A DNA stretch of 64,000 nt, from the NCBI GenBank assembly GCA_022826705.1, contig JAJDUJ010000010.1:62001-126000 (forward strand). The letters are read 5' to 3'. The translations under genes were made by a program, and so were the position numbers. The first letter of the stretch is position 1; each line of letters starts with the position of its first letter. This document shows positions 30,850 through 40,330 of this stretch, piece by piece. The notes beneath the pieces are model-generated. The model did no database searches and was not told the origin of the DNA. It saw only the letters and a program-made list of their open reading frames with translations. Origin of the DNA: Acidimicrobiia bacterium (GTDB lineage: Bacteria > Actinomycetota > Acidimicrobiia > Acidimicrobiales > Bin134).

Positions 30850-32855
30850 GCCCTTCCGAGGAGGTTGCCGGGCGGAGCTCGCGACGTCGCCGTGGTACGG
30901 CCATGGCGGTGGTGTTCGCCTTGGTGGCCGTGGTTCTAGGCATCCGACTGGCCGACCTTCAGCTCTTCAGCTCTGACGCCTTTGTGGAGTACGGCCAGCA
31001 GCAGCGAACCCGAACGGTCAAGCTGACCGCGGATCGGGGCCAGATCTACGACCGAAACGGGGTGGCGCTGGCCCTGTCGGTGCCGCAATGGACAATCTGG
31101 GCCGACCCCAGCCAGGTGGATGATCCAGCCGCCGCCGCGGCTGCTCTTGCCCCCGTGCTGAACATGGACGGGAACCATCTGCTCCAGTTGCTGAGCGAGC
31201 CCGACCAGCACGCCTATCTGGCTCGGACCGTGCCCGACGACATCGCTGCGGCAGTGGCCGACCTCAACATCAAGGGAGTGTTCCGGTTGGAGGAGTCCGC
31301 CCGGTTCAACCCGGCCGGCTCCCACCTGGCGCGGGCCGTGGTCGGAACCGTGGATGTCGACCAAACGGGCATCAGCGGCATCGAATACCAGTACGACGAG
31401 TTGCTGGGCGGCGTGCCCGGCGAGATGGTGCTGGAGAGCAGCCAAGACGGGCGCACGATCCCCACCGGCGCCCGCCACATCAGACCCGCGCAACCGGGGG
31501 CCGACCTGTACCTGACCATCGACCGCTCCTTGCAGTTCGAAGCCGAGCGGGCGTTGATGCGCCAGATTGAAGAGGTAAGTGCCGCCAGCGGCACCGTCAT
31601 CATCATGGTGCCCGGCACCGGCGAGATCCTGGCCATGGCCTCGGTGGGTCGAGATCAAGAGGGAAATCCGGTCTCCCTCAGCGAGAACCGGGCGGTGACC
31701 TGGGCCTTCGAGCCCGGATCGGTGATGAAGAGCGTTCCGCTCTCCGGGGTGATTGAGACGGGGCTGGGCGAGCCGCACCATGTGCGCGAAGTCAATCACT
31801 GGCTTGAGCTCTACGATCAGACGTTCACCGACCACACCGAGTACGGGACCGTGCTCTACAGCATGGAGGAGATCCTGGCCCGTTCGTCCAACACCGGCAC
31901 CGTGGAGTGGGCTCTGGTTCTGGGCTCCACCCGCCTGGCTGCCTACATGTCCCGGTATGGGCTGGGGTCGGCCACCGGGCTGGGCTTCAGGGGCGAGTCG
32001 TCTGGATTGGTCCCGCAACTCTTGAGCTGGAGCGGCACCGACGTGGCCAGCTTCGCTCTGGGCCAGGGCATTCTGGCCACCCCGTTGCAGGTGCTGATGG
32101 TGTACAACACCCTGGCCAACGGAGGGGTGCGGGTGCCGCCCACCCTGGTGCAATCGGCCGTCGACGCCGATGGCCAGACGATCCGATTGGAACAGGGCGA
32201 CCCGGTGAGGGTGGTCTCCGCGCACACCGCCTCACAGATGACCGACATGCTGGTCACGGTTGTGCGGGAGGGAACCGGACGAAATGCCCAGGTCGAGGGC
32301 TACTCCATCGCCGGCAAGACGGGAACCGGCCAGAAAGTGCTGTCGGGCGGCAACTATGAGGACGACGAGGGGTTCAGCCGCTACACGGCCACGTTTGCCG
32401 GCTTCTATCCCGCCGAGGATCCGCAGCTCTCGATGATCGTGGTGATCGACGAGCCGGTGACCAACTTCTACGCCAGCCAGTCGGCCGCTCCGCTGTTCGC
32501 CGAATTGGCCAAGTACTCCCTCCAACGCCTCCGCATCGCCCCTCCCGCCGCCTACTTCACCCTCGGGTCCAAGTTGGGACCGGCCCCCACCCCCCAGCCG
32601 GCCCCAACCCTGGATCCGGCCGCTGCCTCCGACCCAGAAACAACCAGCACCCCCGAGCCCGCGGCCGAACCGACAGGACCAGAGCCGGTGACGGAACCGG
32701 TTGAGCCTGAAACGGTGGCCGAGCCCGAACCGGTGGCTGAGCCCGAGCCGTCGGCAACGCCTTCGCCGGTTCCCACGTCGGAACCCACCGCCGAGCCGAA
32801 TGCCCAGCCTGTGGCCGAGCCGGCACCAGCCCCTGGAGCCGAGAACGGGCCATGA
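30846..32855 (+). CDS. ftsI: Peptidoglycan transpeptidase FtsI (PBP3), with Pro/Glu tail
   Basis: FtsI cross-links septal peptidoglycan. The 669-residue protein has a basic cytosolic N-terminus, one membrane segment (AMAVVFALVAVVLGIRLADL), a dimerisation domain (DRGQIYDRNGVALA), and a transpeptidase domain with S-x-x-K in EPGSVMK, S-x-N in RSSNTG and K-T-G in AGKTGTG. After about residue 575 comes a tail of roughly 95 residues rich in Pro, Glu, Thr and Ala (repeats such as AEPEPVAEPEP), on the outside of the membrane and longer than usual. The GTG start overlaps the ftsL stop, and the stop overlaps murE. Confidence 0.95.
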   Translation: MSPSEEVAGRSSRRRRGTAMAVVFALVAVVLGIRLADLQLFSSDAFVEYGQQQRTRTVKLTADRGQIYDRNGVALALSVPQWTIWADPSQVDDPAAAAAALAPVLNMDGNHLLQLLSEPDQHAYLARTVPDDIAAAVADLNIKGVFRLEESARFNPAGSHLARAVVGTVDVDQTGISGIEYQYDELLGGVPGEMVLESSQDGRTIPTGARHIRPAQPGADLYLTIDRSLQFEAERALMRQIEEVSAASGTVIIMVPGTGEILAMASVGRDQEGNPVSLSENRAVTWAFEPGSVMKSVPLSGVIETGLGEPHHVREVNHWLELYDQTFTDHTEYGTVLYSMEEILARSSNTGTVEWALVLGSTRLAAYMSRYGLGSATGLGFRGESSGLVPQLLSWSGTDVASFALGQGILATPLQVLMVYNTLANGGVRVPPTLVQSAVDADGQTIRLEQGDPVRVVSAHTASQMTDMLVTVVREGTGRNAQVEGYSIAGKTGTGQKVLSGGNYEDDEGFSRYTATFAGFYPAEDPQLSMIVVIDEPVTNFYASQSAAPLFAELAKYSLQRLRIAPPAAYFTLGSKLGPAPTPQPAPTLDPAAASDPETTSTPEPAAEPTGPEPVTEPVEPETVAEPEPVAEPEPSATPSPVPTSEPTAEPNAQPVAEPAPAPGAENGP

Positions 32856-34270
32856 CCGCTCCATCGATGGCGTTGCCGGTGCTGGCTGAATCTGCTCCCG
32901 GGCTGATCGACAAAAGCGGAAACGTCGAGATCACCGGGTTGGCCCACGACTCCCGCACTGTGAATTCCGGCGATCTGTTCTTCTGCGTGCCGGGCGCCCA
33001 GCACGATGGACACGACTTCGCAGCCGACGCGTTGGCCCGCGGGGCCGCGGGGCTGGTGGTGGAGCGCCCGCTCGATTTGGACTGTCCCCAGTTGCAAACC
33101 AAATCGGTGCGCCAGGCCATGGGCCCCATCAGCTCGAAGTTCTACGGACACCCCTCCCACTCCATGACGGTGATTGGGGTTACCGGCACCAATGGCAAGA
33201 CCACGGTATGCAGCCTGCTGAGATCGGTGCTCGATGCCGCCGGACTGCAAAGCGAGATCCTGGGCACGCTCACGGGAGTCTTGACCACCCAGGAGTCGGT
33301 CGACTTGCAGCACCAACTGGCCTGTTGGTGGTCGGCTGGGACCGAAGCGGTGGTGATGGAGGTTTCGAGCCACGCGCTGGCCCAGCACCGGGTGGACGGC
33401 ATCCGCTTCGACGCCGCGGTGTTCACCAACCTCACCCCCGACCACTTGGACTACCACCGCACCATTGAGGAGTACTTCGCCGCCAAGGCCCGACTGTTCA
33501 CGCCCCAGCTATCAGACCGGGGGGTGGTGAATGGGGACGATGACTATGGCAAGCAGCTTGCGGCCGATCCCCGCATCCCCACCGTGGTCTATGACCCCAA
33601 GAACATGCCGGTCCGGCTTGGATCCCGAGATCTGGCCTTGAAGTGGAGAAAACAGGACGTGCGCCTGCCCCTCATCGGCCGGTTCAACGCCGCCAACGCT
33701 CTGGCTGCGGCGGAGACCGCTCTTCTGCTGGGTGCCAGCCCGTCGGAGGTCGTGGTTGGGCTGGAGTCGGTCGCCCCGGTACCGGGCCGGTTCGAGACCA
33801 TCGAGTCGGATAGCCCGTTCACGGTGGTGGTGGACTATGCCCACACTCCTGATGGCCTGGCCCAGGTGCTGACCGCCGCCCGTGAGCTGGTGGCCGGCTC
33901 GGGTTGCCTGCGGGTGGTGTTCGGCTGCGGGGGTGACCGTGATTCCGGCAAGCGCCCGATGATGGGCAAGGTGGCGGCCGAGTTGGCCGATCAAGTGATC
34001 GTCACCTCCGACAACCCTCGCACCGAGAACCCCGAAGCCATCATCGCCGACATCTTGAGCGGTGTGCCCGAGGACTCCGGTGGAGTCTCCACCCAACCCG
34101 ACCGGGCGGCGGCCATCGCCCAATGCCTCGATAGCGCATCCGATGGCGATGTGGTGGTGGTGGCCGGGAAAGGCCACGAGACCACCCAGGTGGTGGGCGA
34201 CCGGGTGATTCCCTTCGACGACCGAGTGGTGGCCCGAGAGGCGTTGGCGGCTAGGGGGGCCACCCGATGA
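32852..34270 (+). CDS. murE: UDP-MurNAc-tripeptide synthetase MurE
   Basis: MurE adds the third amino acid to the peptidoglycan stem peptide. The 472-residue protein has the ATP loop TGTNGKTTV, the carbamylated-Lys region (EVSSHALAQHRVDG), VVDYAHTPDGL, FGCGGDRDSGKRPMMG, and DNPRTENP. The DNPR text is the signature for meso-diaminopimelate, so peptidoglycan is probably of the DAP type. ATGA overlaps link it to ftsI and mraY. The gene normally found next, murF, is missing here. Confidence 0.95.
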   Translation: MTAPSMALPVLAESAPGLIDKSGNVEITGLAHDSRTVNSGDLFFCVPGAQHDGHDFAADALARGAAGLVVERPLDLDCPQLQTKSVRQAMGPISSKFYGHPSHSMTVIGVTGTNGKTTVCSLLRSVLDAAGLQSEILGTLTGVLTTQESVDLQHQLACWWSAGTEAVVMEVSSHALAQHRVDGIRFDAAVFTNLTPDHLDYHRTIEEYFAAKARLFTPQLSDRGVVNGDDDYGKQLAADPRIPTVVYDPKNMPVRLGSRDLALKWRKQDVRLPLIGRFNAANALAAAETALLLGASPSEVVVGLESVAPVPGRFETIESDSPFTVVVDYAHTPDGLAQVLTAARELVAGSGCLRVVFGCGGDRDSGKRPMMGKVAAELADQVIVTSDNPRTENPEAIIADILSGVPEDSGGVSTQPDRAAAIAQCLDSASDGDVVVVAGKGHETTQVVGDRVIPFDDRVVAREALAARGATR

Positions 34271-35298
34271 TCCGCCTGCTGTTCGCCGTTGCCATTGCCG
34301 GTGTGGTCTCGGTGATCGGCACCCGTTTCTCGATCACCTTCCTGCGCAAGCACTCCATCGGCCAGCCCATCCGCTTGGACGGGCCCCAAGGCCATGTCAG
34401 CAAGGCGGGGACACCCACCATGGGGGGAGTGGCCATCGTGATCGGCGCGCTGGCCGGGTACGGCATCAGCGACCTCTACAACGGCATCTTCACCCGCACC
34501 GGCCTGATCGTGATGCTGGCCATTCTCGGCTCGGGGGTCGTCGGCTTCGTCGACGACTGGCTCAAGGTGTCCCGAGAGCGCAACCTGGGCCTCGGAAAGG
34601 GCACCAAGATCCTGGGCCTTCTCATCGTGGCGGTGGGATACGCGGTGCTGATGATCCAACTGACCGACGTCCGCACCGAGCTCTCCTTCACCCGCTACGA
34701 CTCCCTGAACATCGACTTAGGGCCGTGGGGCTGGGGACTTTGGGCCGTGCTGTTGATCTTGGGCACGAGCAACGCGGTGAACCTGACCGACGGGCTCGAC
34801 AGCCTGGCTGCTGGCTCTTCGGTGTTCGCCTACGCCGCCTTCGTGGCGATCGGCTTTTGGGCCTTCCGCAACGAGGACATCTACGGCATACCCCACGCCC
34901 TGGACCTGGCCATTTTGGCCGCGGCCATGTTGGGGGCCAGCGCCGGCTTCATGTGGTGGAATGCCGCGCCGGCCCGCATCTTCATGGGTGACACCGGATC
35001 GCTGTCGTTGGGCACCGGGATGGCCGCGCTGGCCTTGGCCACCAACACCCACCTGCTGCTGCCCATCATCGGCGGCTTGTTCGTGATGGAGACCCTGTCG
35101 GTGATCATCCAGGTGTTCAGCTTCCGGGTGTTCGGTACCCGAGTGTTCCGCATGGCTCCGATCCACCATCACTTCGAACTGGGCGGCTGGCCCGAGACCA
35201 CCGTGATCATCCGGCTGTGGATCATGACCGGCTTCGCCACTGCGGTGGCCCTCGGACTCTTTTACGCCGACTTCGTTTCCATCGGAGGGGCAGATTGA
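34267..35298 (+). CDS. mraY: Phospho-MurNAc-pentapeptide transferase MraY
   Basis: MraY makes lipid I on the inner face of the membrane. The 343-residue protein has about ten membrane segments and the family motifs: GTPTMGG region (AGTPTMGGVAIV), FVDDWLKVSRERNLGL, NLTDGLDSLA, FMGDTGSLSLG, and the HHH pattern in PIHHHFELGGW. The stop overlaps the TTG start of murD. It starts 3 bases inside the murE stop, leaving no space for murF. Confidence 0.96.
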   Translation: MIRLLFAVAIAGVVSVIGTRFSITFLRKHSIGQPIRLDGPQGHVSKAGTPTMGGVAIVIGALAGYGISDLYNGIFTRTGLIVMLAILGSGVVGFVDDWLKVSRERNLGLGKGTKILGLLIVAVGYAVLMIQLTDVRTELSFTRYDSLNIDLGPWGWGLWAVLLILGTSNAVNLTDGLDSLAAGSSVFAYAAFVAIGFWAFRNEDIYGIPHALDLAILAAAMLGASAGFMWWNAAPARIFMGDTGSLSLGTGMAALALATNTHLLLPIIGGLFVMETLSVIIQVFSFRVFGTRVFRMAPIHHHFELGGWPETTVIIRLWIMTGFATAVALGLFYADFVSIGGAD

Positions 35299-36641
35299 GC
35301 CCGGCACCCGTGCTTCTGGTGGGCTTCGCCGTGACCAACCAGGCGGTCTGCGCCCAGTTGACCGAGCGCGGCCATGCTGTAGTGGCGGCCGACGATGCCC
35401 CCAACGACCAGGCTCGCCGCCAGGCCGCGGCAATGGGCGTCGATCTCATTGAGAGCCCTGCTCCTGAAGACTGGCCAGCGCTGGTGGCCGACGCCCGGGT
35501 TGTGGTCCCCACTCCGGGGCTTCCCGAGTCCCACCCTTCGCTCGGAGCCGCCGAGGTCGCGGAAACACCCGTGATCTCCGAGTTCGACCTGGCTCAGCGG
35601 TGGGACGCGCGCCCCACGCTGGCGGTTACGGGCACCAACGGAAAAACCACGGTGACGCTTCTGGCCGCAGCCATGCTGGAAGCCTCCGGGGTGCCAACGA
35701 CGGTGGCGGGGAATACCGAGACACCGCTGGTGGAGGCCATCCGAGACGAGCGGCCCGCGGTTTTCGTCGTGGAGGCGTCCTCATTCCGACTGGGCCACAG
35801 CCGGTGCTATCGGCCCGCAGTGGGCGCGTGGCTGAACTTCGCCCCCGACCACCTCGACGTTCATGCGTCTCTGGCCAGCTATCGCACGGCCAAGGCTGCG
35901 GTGTGGAGCAGGGCCGACGACCAATCCATCTCGGTGGTGAACCAGGACGATCCGGTGGTGGTCGCCCACACCCCTGATCGGGGCCAGGTGGTGACCTTCG
36001 GTGTCGATGAAGGCGATTTCCGGGTGAGCGGGGGAGCCCTGCGGGCGGGGTCGGAAAAGCTGGCCGACACCGCAGAGCTGCACCGGGCCCATCCCCATGA
36101 GCTTTCGAACCATCTGGCCGCGGCGGCCGTGGCCATGGCCTCAGGCGCCCACCGGGAAGGAGTGAGGGAGGCCCTGCTGGCCTGGACCGGGCTTCCCCAT
36201 CGGGTGGTCTTGGTGGCCGAGCACAAAGGGTTGAGCTTCTTCGACGACTCCAAGGCCACCACGCCCCACGCGGTGTGCGCCGCAGTCCGGTCGGTAACGC
36301 GATCCTTGGGGCAACCCGCGGGCCAAGCAGTTCTCATCGCCGGGGGACGAAACAAGGGGCTCGATCTGGAACCGATGGGTGAGGTGGCGCAAGGCGTGCG
36401 CGCAGTAGTGGCCATCGGGGAGGCTGCGGTCGAGGTTCATGAGGTGTTCGCCGGCCGCTGCCCGGTGACCATCGCCCAATCCATGGAGGATGCGGTGGGT
36501 AAGGCCGCCGAGATCGCCCAAATCGGTGACGCAGTGCTGCTGTCACCCGGCTGCGCCTCATTCGACTGGTACGGCTCCTACGCCGAGCGGGGCGACCATT
36601 TCTCTCTGCTGGTACGCGAACTGATCGGAGGATCACCATGA
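35295..36641 (+). CDS. murD: UDP-MurNAc-L-alanine:D-glutamate ligase MurD
   Basis: MurD adds D-Glu to UDP-MurNAc-L-Ala. The protein of about 448 residues contains VTGTNGKTTVTLLA, AGNTETPL, the VVEASSFRLG segment with the carbamylated-Lys neighbourhood, NFAPDHLDVH, NDPV text as QDDPVV, FFDDSKATTPHA, LIAGGRNKGLD and LSPGCASFDWYGSYAERG. The TTG at 35295 overlaps the mraY stop (TTGA), as at other junctions here; GTG at 35310 is an alternative. Expected length of the family is 440-480. Confidence 0.93.
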   Translation: MSPAPVLLVGFAVTNQAVCAQLTERGHAVVAADDAPNDQARRQAAAMGVDLIESPAPEDWPALVADARVVVPTPGLPESHPSLGAAEVAETPVISEFDLAQRWDARPTLAVTGTNGKTTVTLLAAAMLEASGVPTTVAGNTETPLVEAIRDERPAVFVVEASSFRLGHSRCYRPAVGAWLNFAPDHLDVHASLASYRTAKAAVWSRADDQSISVVNQDDPVVVAHTPDRGQVVTFGVDEGDFRVSGGALRAGSEKLADTAELHRAHPHELSNHLAAAAVAMASGAHREGVREALLAWTGLPHRVVLVAEHKGLSFFDDSKATTPHAVCAAVRSVTRSLGQPAGQAVLIAGGRNKGLDLEPMGEVAQGVRAVVAIGEAAVEVHEVFAGRCPVTIAQSMEDAVGKAAEIAQIGDAVLLSPGCASFDWYGSYAERGDHFSLLVRELIGGSP

Positions 36642-37804
36642 CTACTTTCGCTCCCCAGATCCCCCGACGGGGGTTGGTGGCGGCACTCCGGTCGGCGCCG
36701 GCGGGTCAGGCCACCATGCCGTTCTACGTGCTGTTCGGGATGGTCCTCACCCTCAACGCCATCGGGCTAGTCATGGTGCTGTCGGTTTCGTCGGTCACCA
36801 ATCACTATGTGGGACAGTCCACCTGGTACACCTTCCAGCGCCAACTGGTGTGGAGCGTCGGTGCGCTCTTGGCTCTGATGTTGGTTATGCGGGTGGACTA
36901 CCGGCAGTGGCAGAAGTACTCCAAAGCCGTTTTGGCCTTCACCGGGCTGCTGCTGGTGGCCGTGCTGATCCCCGGAATCGGCACCACGGCAAACGGCGCC
37001 TCCCGCTGGATCTACTTCGGGCCGATCAGCTTCCAACCCTCTGAGCTGGCCAAGTTGGCCATGGCCCTCTTCGCCGCCGCGTGGCTGGCCGACAAGGCGG
37101 GCAAGGAGCGCAACACCCGCACCACGATCCGCCCGGTGCTGGTGGTGTGCAGCCTCATGTCCGGGCTCATCCTGCTCCAACCCAATCTGGGGACCGCGGT
37201 GATCATCGCGATGATTGCCTTCGCCGCCCTGTTCATGGCCGGGGTGCCCTTGCTCCCCCTCACCGGCTGGTCGCTGATCAGCGCGGCCGCGGCCGCTTTG
37301 GCCGCCTGGGGATCGGGCTACCGGCGCGACCGCTTGACCGCCATGCTCGACCCGTGGTCCGACCCCCTTGATACCGGATGGCAGACCATCCAATCGTGGG
37401 TGGGCATTGCATCGGGAGGCGCCTCCGGGGTGGGGCTGGGCGAGAGCCGGATCAAATGGGGCTTTTTGCCCGAGGCCCAAACCGACTTCATCTTCGCCGT
37501 TCTCGCCGAGGAGATGGGCTGGCTGGGCGCGATGTTCGTCATCGGGCTCTTCACCGGCTTCGTCGTGTGCGGGATGTGGATCGCCCTGCACACCCCCGAT
37601 CGCTTCGGCCAAGTTCTGGCCACGGGCATCACCGTGTGGGTGGGAGCCCAGGCGTTTGTGAACATCGCCGCGGTGGTCGGGGTGCTGCCCATCACCGGTG
37701 TTCCCCTTCCGTTCCTGTCGGTGGGAGGCTCCGCACTGCTTACCAGCATGATTGCCACCGGCATTCTGCTGAACATCGCCCGCCAGACCCGAGTCGAGCC
37801 GTGA
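36638..37804 (+). CDS. ftsW: SEDS peptidoglycan polymerase FtsW
   Basis: FtsW polymerises septal glycan strands together with FtsI. The 388-residue protein has ten predicted membrane segments. SEDS features seen are VMVLSVSSVTNH near the start, GASRWIYFGPISFQPSELAKLA, LQPNLGTAVII, the large loop with WSDPLDTGWQTIQSWVGIASGG, GLGESRIKWGFLPEAQTDFIFAVLAEEMGWLG and ITGVPLPFLSVGGSAL. The murD and ftsW genes overlap (ATGA), as do ftsW and murG (GTGA). Confidence 0.96.
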   Translation: MTTFAPQIPRRGLVAALRSAPAGQATMPFYVLFGMVLTLNAIGLVMVLSVSSVTNHYVGQSTWYTFQRQLVWSVGALLALMLVMRVDYRQWQKYSKAVLAFTGLLLVAVLIPGIGTTANGASRWIYFGPISFQPSELAKLAMALFAAAWLADKAGKERNTRTTIRPVLVVCSLMSGLILLQPNLGTAVIIAMIAFAALFMAGVPLLPLTGWSLISAAAAALAAWGSGYRRDRLTAMLDPWSDPLDTGWQTIQSWVGIASGGASGVGLGESRIKWGFLPEAQTDFIFAVLAEEMGWLGAMFVIGLFTGFVVCGMWIALHTPDRFGQVLATGITVWVGAQAFVNIAAVVGVLPITGVPLPFLSVGGSALLTSMIATGILLNIARQTRVEP

Positions 37805-38952
37805 GCGAAAGCGCTCCGGTGTGGGCGGTGATCGCCGGGGGCGGGACCGCCGGCCATGTCCACCCTGGCCTGGCCGTGGCTCGGGCCCTGGTTCGGCGCG
37901 GCCACCAGCCCGAGAGCATCCACTTTGTGGGCTCGGCCCGGGGAGTGGAGCGAGATCTGGTCCCGGCGGCCGGATTCGAGTTGACCCTGCTCCCCGGACG
38001 GGGGATCAAGCGCCAGCTCACATGGCAGAACCTCAAGTCGGCCGCCGGCCTGGCCCGGGCAGTGGTCCAGGCCCGAAGAATGCTGCGGCGCTTGCAGCCC
38101 GAGGTTGTGCTGGGGCTGGGCGGCTACGCCAGCGTGCCCTGCGCCCTGGCTGCTCGAATGCTCAGGATCCCGTTGGTGGTAACCGAGCAGAATGCGGTTC
38201 CCGGTTTGGCCAATCGCTGGGCCGGGCGCTGGGCCCGAGCGGCCGCGGTGTCATTCCCCGGCACCAAGCTGCCCCGGGCAGTGCTCACCGGCAATCCGGT
38301 GCGCGATGAGGTCCAGAGGGTCAACCGGGACGATGACCGGTCGGCGGCCCGAGCCTCTCTTGGCGTGGGTGAGGGGCGGCGTCTTGTGGTGGTGGCCAGC
38401 GGGTCGTTGGGCGCGGCTCGAATCAACCGGGCCGCGTTCGAAGCTGTTGGCCACTGGGCCGAACGGGAAGATCTGGCGGTACACCATGTGATCGGTCGAA
38501 GGGATTGGGAGGAGCTGTCCCACCTGCGACCCGACCTCTCCCAGGCGGCGCTGGAATACCGGGCCGTGGAGTACGAGATGGACATGCCCACGGTGTATGC
38601 CGCCGCCGATCTGGTGGTGGGGCGAGCCGGAGCGTCGAGTGTGGCCGAGTTGGCGGTGGTCGGGCTGCCGTCGGTGCTGGTTCCGCTGCCGGGCGCGCCC
38701 GGCGATCACCAGACGGCCAACGCCGCCCACCTGGCTGCCGTCGGCGGGGCCGTGATGATTCCCGACGCCGAGATGGACGGCCCCCGCATGGTCGAAGAGG
38801 TGGAGAATCTGCTGAAGGTCCCCGGCCTTCTTGGGGCCATGGGGAGAGAGGCAGCCGGTGTCGGTCGCCGAGATGCCGACACCCGGGTAGCCGATCTCCT
38901 CGAGCAGCATGCCCATAGACCCCACCAGAGGTACCGGAGGAAGCAAAAATAG
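37801..38952 (+). CDS. murG: Lipid II synthase MurG
   Basis: MurG transfers GlcNAc to lipid I. The protein of about 383 residues has GGGTAGHVHPGLAVA, FVGSARGVERDLVPAAGF, LPGRGIKRQ, VLGLGGYASVPCALAA, TEQNAVPGLANRW, GSLGAARINRA and the nucleotide-sugar site GRAGASSVAELAVVGLPSVLVPLPGAPGDHQTANA (shown in parts in the family). The GTG start overlaps the ftsW stop. The end is basic (QHAHRPHQRYRRKQK). Confidence 0.95.
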   Translation: MSESAPVWAVIAGGGTAGHVHPGLAVARALVRRGHQPESIHFVGSARGVERDLVPAAGFELTLLPGRGIKRQLTWQNLKSAAGLARAVVQARRMLRRLQPEVVLGLGGYASVPCALAARMLRIPLVVTEQNAVPGLANRWAGRWARAAAVSFPGTKLPRAVLTGNPVRDEVQRVNRDDDRSAARASLGVGEGRRLVVVASGSLGAARINRAAFEAVGHWAEREDLAVHHVIGRRDWEELSHLRPDLSQAALEYRAVEYEMDMPTVYAAADLVVGRAGASSVAELAVVGLPSVLVPLPGAPGDHQTANAAHLAAVGGAVMIPDAEMDGPRMVEEVENLLKVPGLLGAMGREAAGVGRRDADTRVADLLEQHAHRPHQRYRRKQK

Positions 38953-38956
38953 GGCC

Positions 38957-40330
38957 ATGGTCGATTTGAGCCCCACAACCCGGGTTCATCTCTTAGGAGT
39001 GGGCGGGGCGGGGATGTCGGCTATTGCCGTGGTGTTGCATGGGCTGGGGTGTCGGGTCAGCGGCAGCGACTCGGCCGACTCACCGGTGCTCCACCGTCTG
39101 CGGGAGGTCGGGGTCGAAGTTTTTGTTGGTCACGACGCGGCCCAGGTCTCCGGCGCCGATCTGGTGGCCCGGTCCACCGCCGTGGGCGACGACAATCCCG
39201 AGGTGGTCGCGGCTGTACAGGCGGGCATCCCTCTCTATCGCCGGGCGCAGATCCTGACCGCGATCACCGCGATGAGATCCACGGTGGCGGTGGCCGGCAC
39301 CCACGGCAAGACCACCACTGCGGCCATGCTGTCCCATGTGCTGCTGGCGGTAGGTGCCGATCCCGGCTTTGTCGTCGGCGCGGTGATGGCCGACGGCAGC
39401 ATCGGGGCTCGCTGGTCGCAGAGCCCTTGGTTCGTGGTGGAGGCCGACGAGAGCGACGGGACCTTTGGCGAGTTGAGCGTTAACCGGGCGGTGCTCACCA
39501 GCGTGGAGCCCGACCATTTGCGCCGCGATCGCCCAGTAAGCGAACTGGAGGCCGAGTTCGCCCGGTTCTGCGCCGGTGCCGCCGATGGGCTGGTGGTGTG
39601 CGCCGACGACCCCGGTGCCATGAAGGCCTCGGAGGGCTGCCACCGGGTTCTCTACGGAACCGGCCCCGAGGCCGACTACCGCTGGCGACTCCTGCGGCGC
39701 CACCGGCACTCCATCGATGGGGAGGTGTCGTTCCGCGGCGATGTGCTCGGCTCGGTAACCGTGCCCATGCCCGGAGACCACAACGCGCTCAACGCCACGG
39801 GAGCGCTGGCCATGGCCTGCCAACTGGGGATCGACGGAACCGATGCCGCGGCCGCGTTGGCCGACTTCGGGGGTGTGACCCGCCGGTTCGAATCGCGAGG
39901 AGAGGCCGCCGAAGTCGAGTTCATCGACGACTATGCCCACCTGCCCACCGAGGTGGTCTGCTCGCTGAAGACGGCATCCGAAGGGGGGTGGGGCCGGGTG
40001 GTGTGCGTGTTCCAGCCCCACCGCTACACCCGAACCTCGCAGCTTTGGTCGGAATTCGCCCATAGTTTCCAGGCCGCCGACATGGTGATCATCACCGACA
40101 TCTACTCCGCCGGTGAAATGCCCATTCCCGATGTGTCGGGTGAGTTGGTCTGGCGGGCAGTAGCCGAGGCCCACCCCGAATGCGACGTTGCCTATGTGCC
40201 TCGCCTCGGCGACGTCGCCACCCGATTGGCCGAGGTGCTGCGGCCACAGGATCTGTGTTTGACCCTGGGGGCCGGTGATCTGACCAAGCTGCCCGACCAG
40301 GTGATCTCGATGCTCGCGGGACGCCGATGA
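38957..40330 (+). CDS. murC: UDP-N-acetylmuramate:L-alanine ligase MurC
   Basis: MurC adds L-Ala to UDP-MurNAc, the first amino-acid step. The protein of about 457 residues has VHLLGVGGAGMSAIA, VAGTHGKTTTAAML, VVEADESDGTF, VEPDH, PGDHNALNATGALAMA, FIDDYAHLPTEV, VCVFQPHRYTRT and ITDIYSAGEMP. The ATG at 38957 fits the family start, with AGGG just upstream; an in-frame ATG at 38909 would overlap murG by 44 bases. Its stop overlaps the murB start. Confidence 0.95.
   Translation: MVDLSPTTRVHLLGVGGAGMSAIAVVLHGLGCRVSGSDSADSPVLHRLREVGVEVFVGHDAAQVSGADLVARSTAVGDDNPEVVAAVQAGIPLYRRAQILTAITAMRSTVAVAGTHGKTTTAAMLSHVLLAVGADPGFVVGAVMADGSIGARWSQSPWFVVEADESDGTFGELSVNRAVLTSVEPDHLRRDRPVSELEAEFARFCAGAADGLVVCADDPGAMKASEGCHRVLYGTGPEADYRWRLLRRHRHSIDGEVSFRGDVLGSVTVPMPGDHNALNATGALAMACQLGIDGTDAAAALADFGGVTRRFESRGEAAEVEFIDDYAHLPTEVVCSLKTASEGGWGRVVCVFQPHRYTRTSQLWSEFAHSFQAADMVIITDIYSAGEMPIPDVSGELVWRAVAEAHPECDVAYVPRLGDVATRLAEVLRPQDLCLTLGAGDLTKLPDQVISMLAGRR

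Noticed and set aside
30936-32225. A 429-codon minus-strand frame opposite ftsI
   Set aside because: It has no recognisable domain and mirrors the strong codon bias of ftsI.
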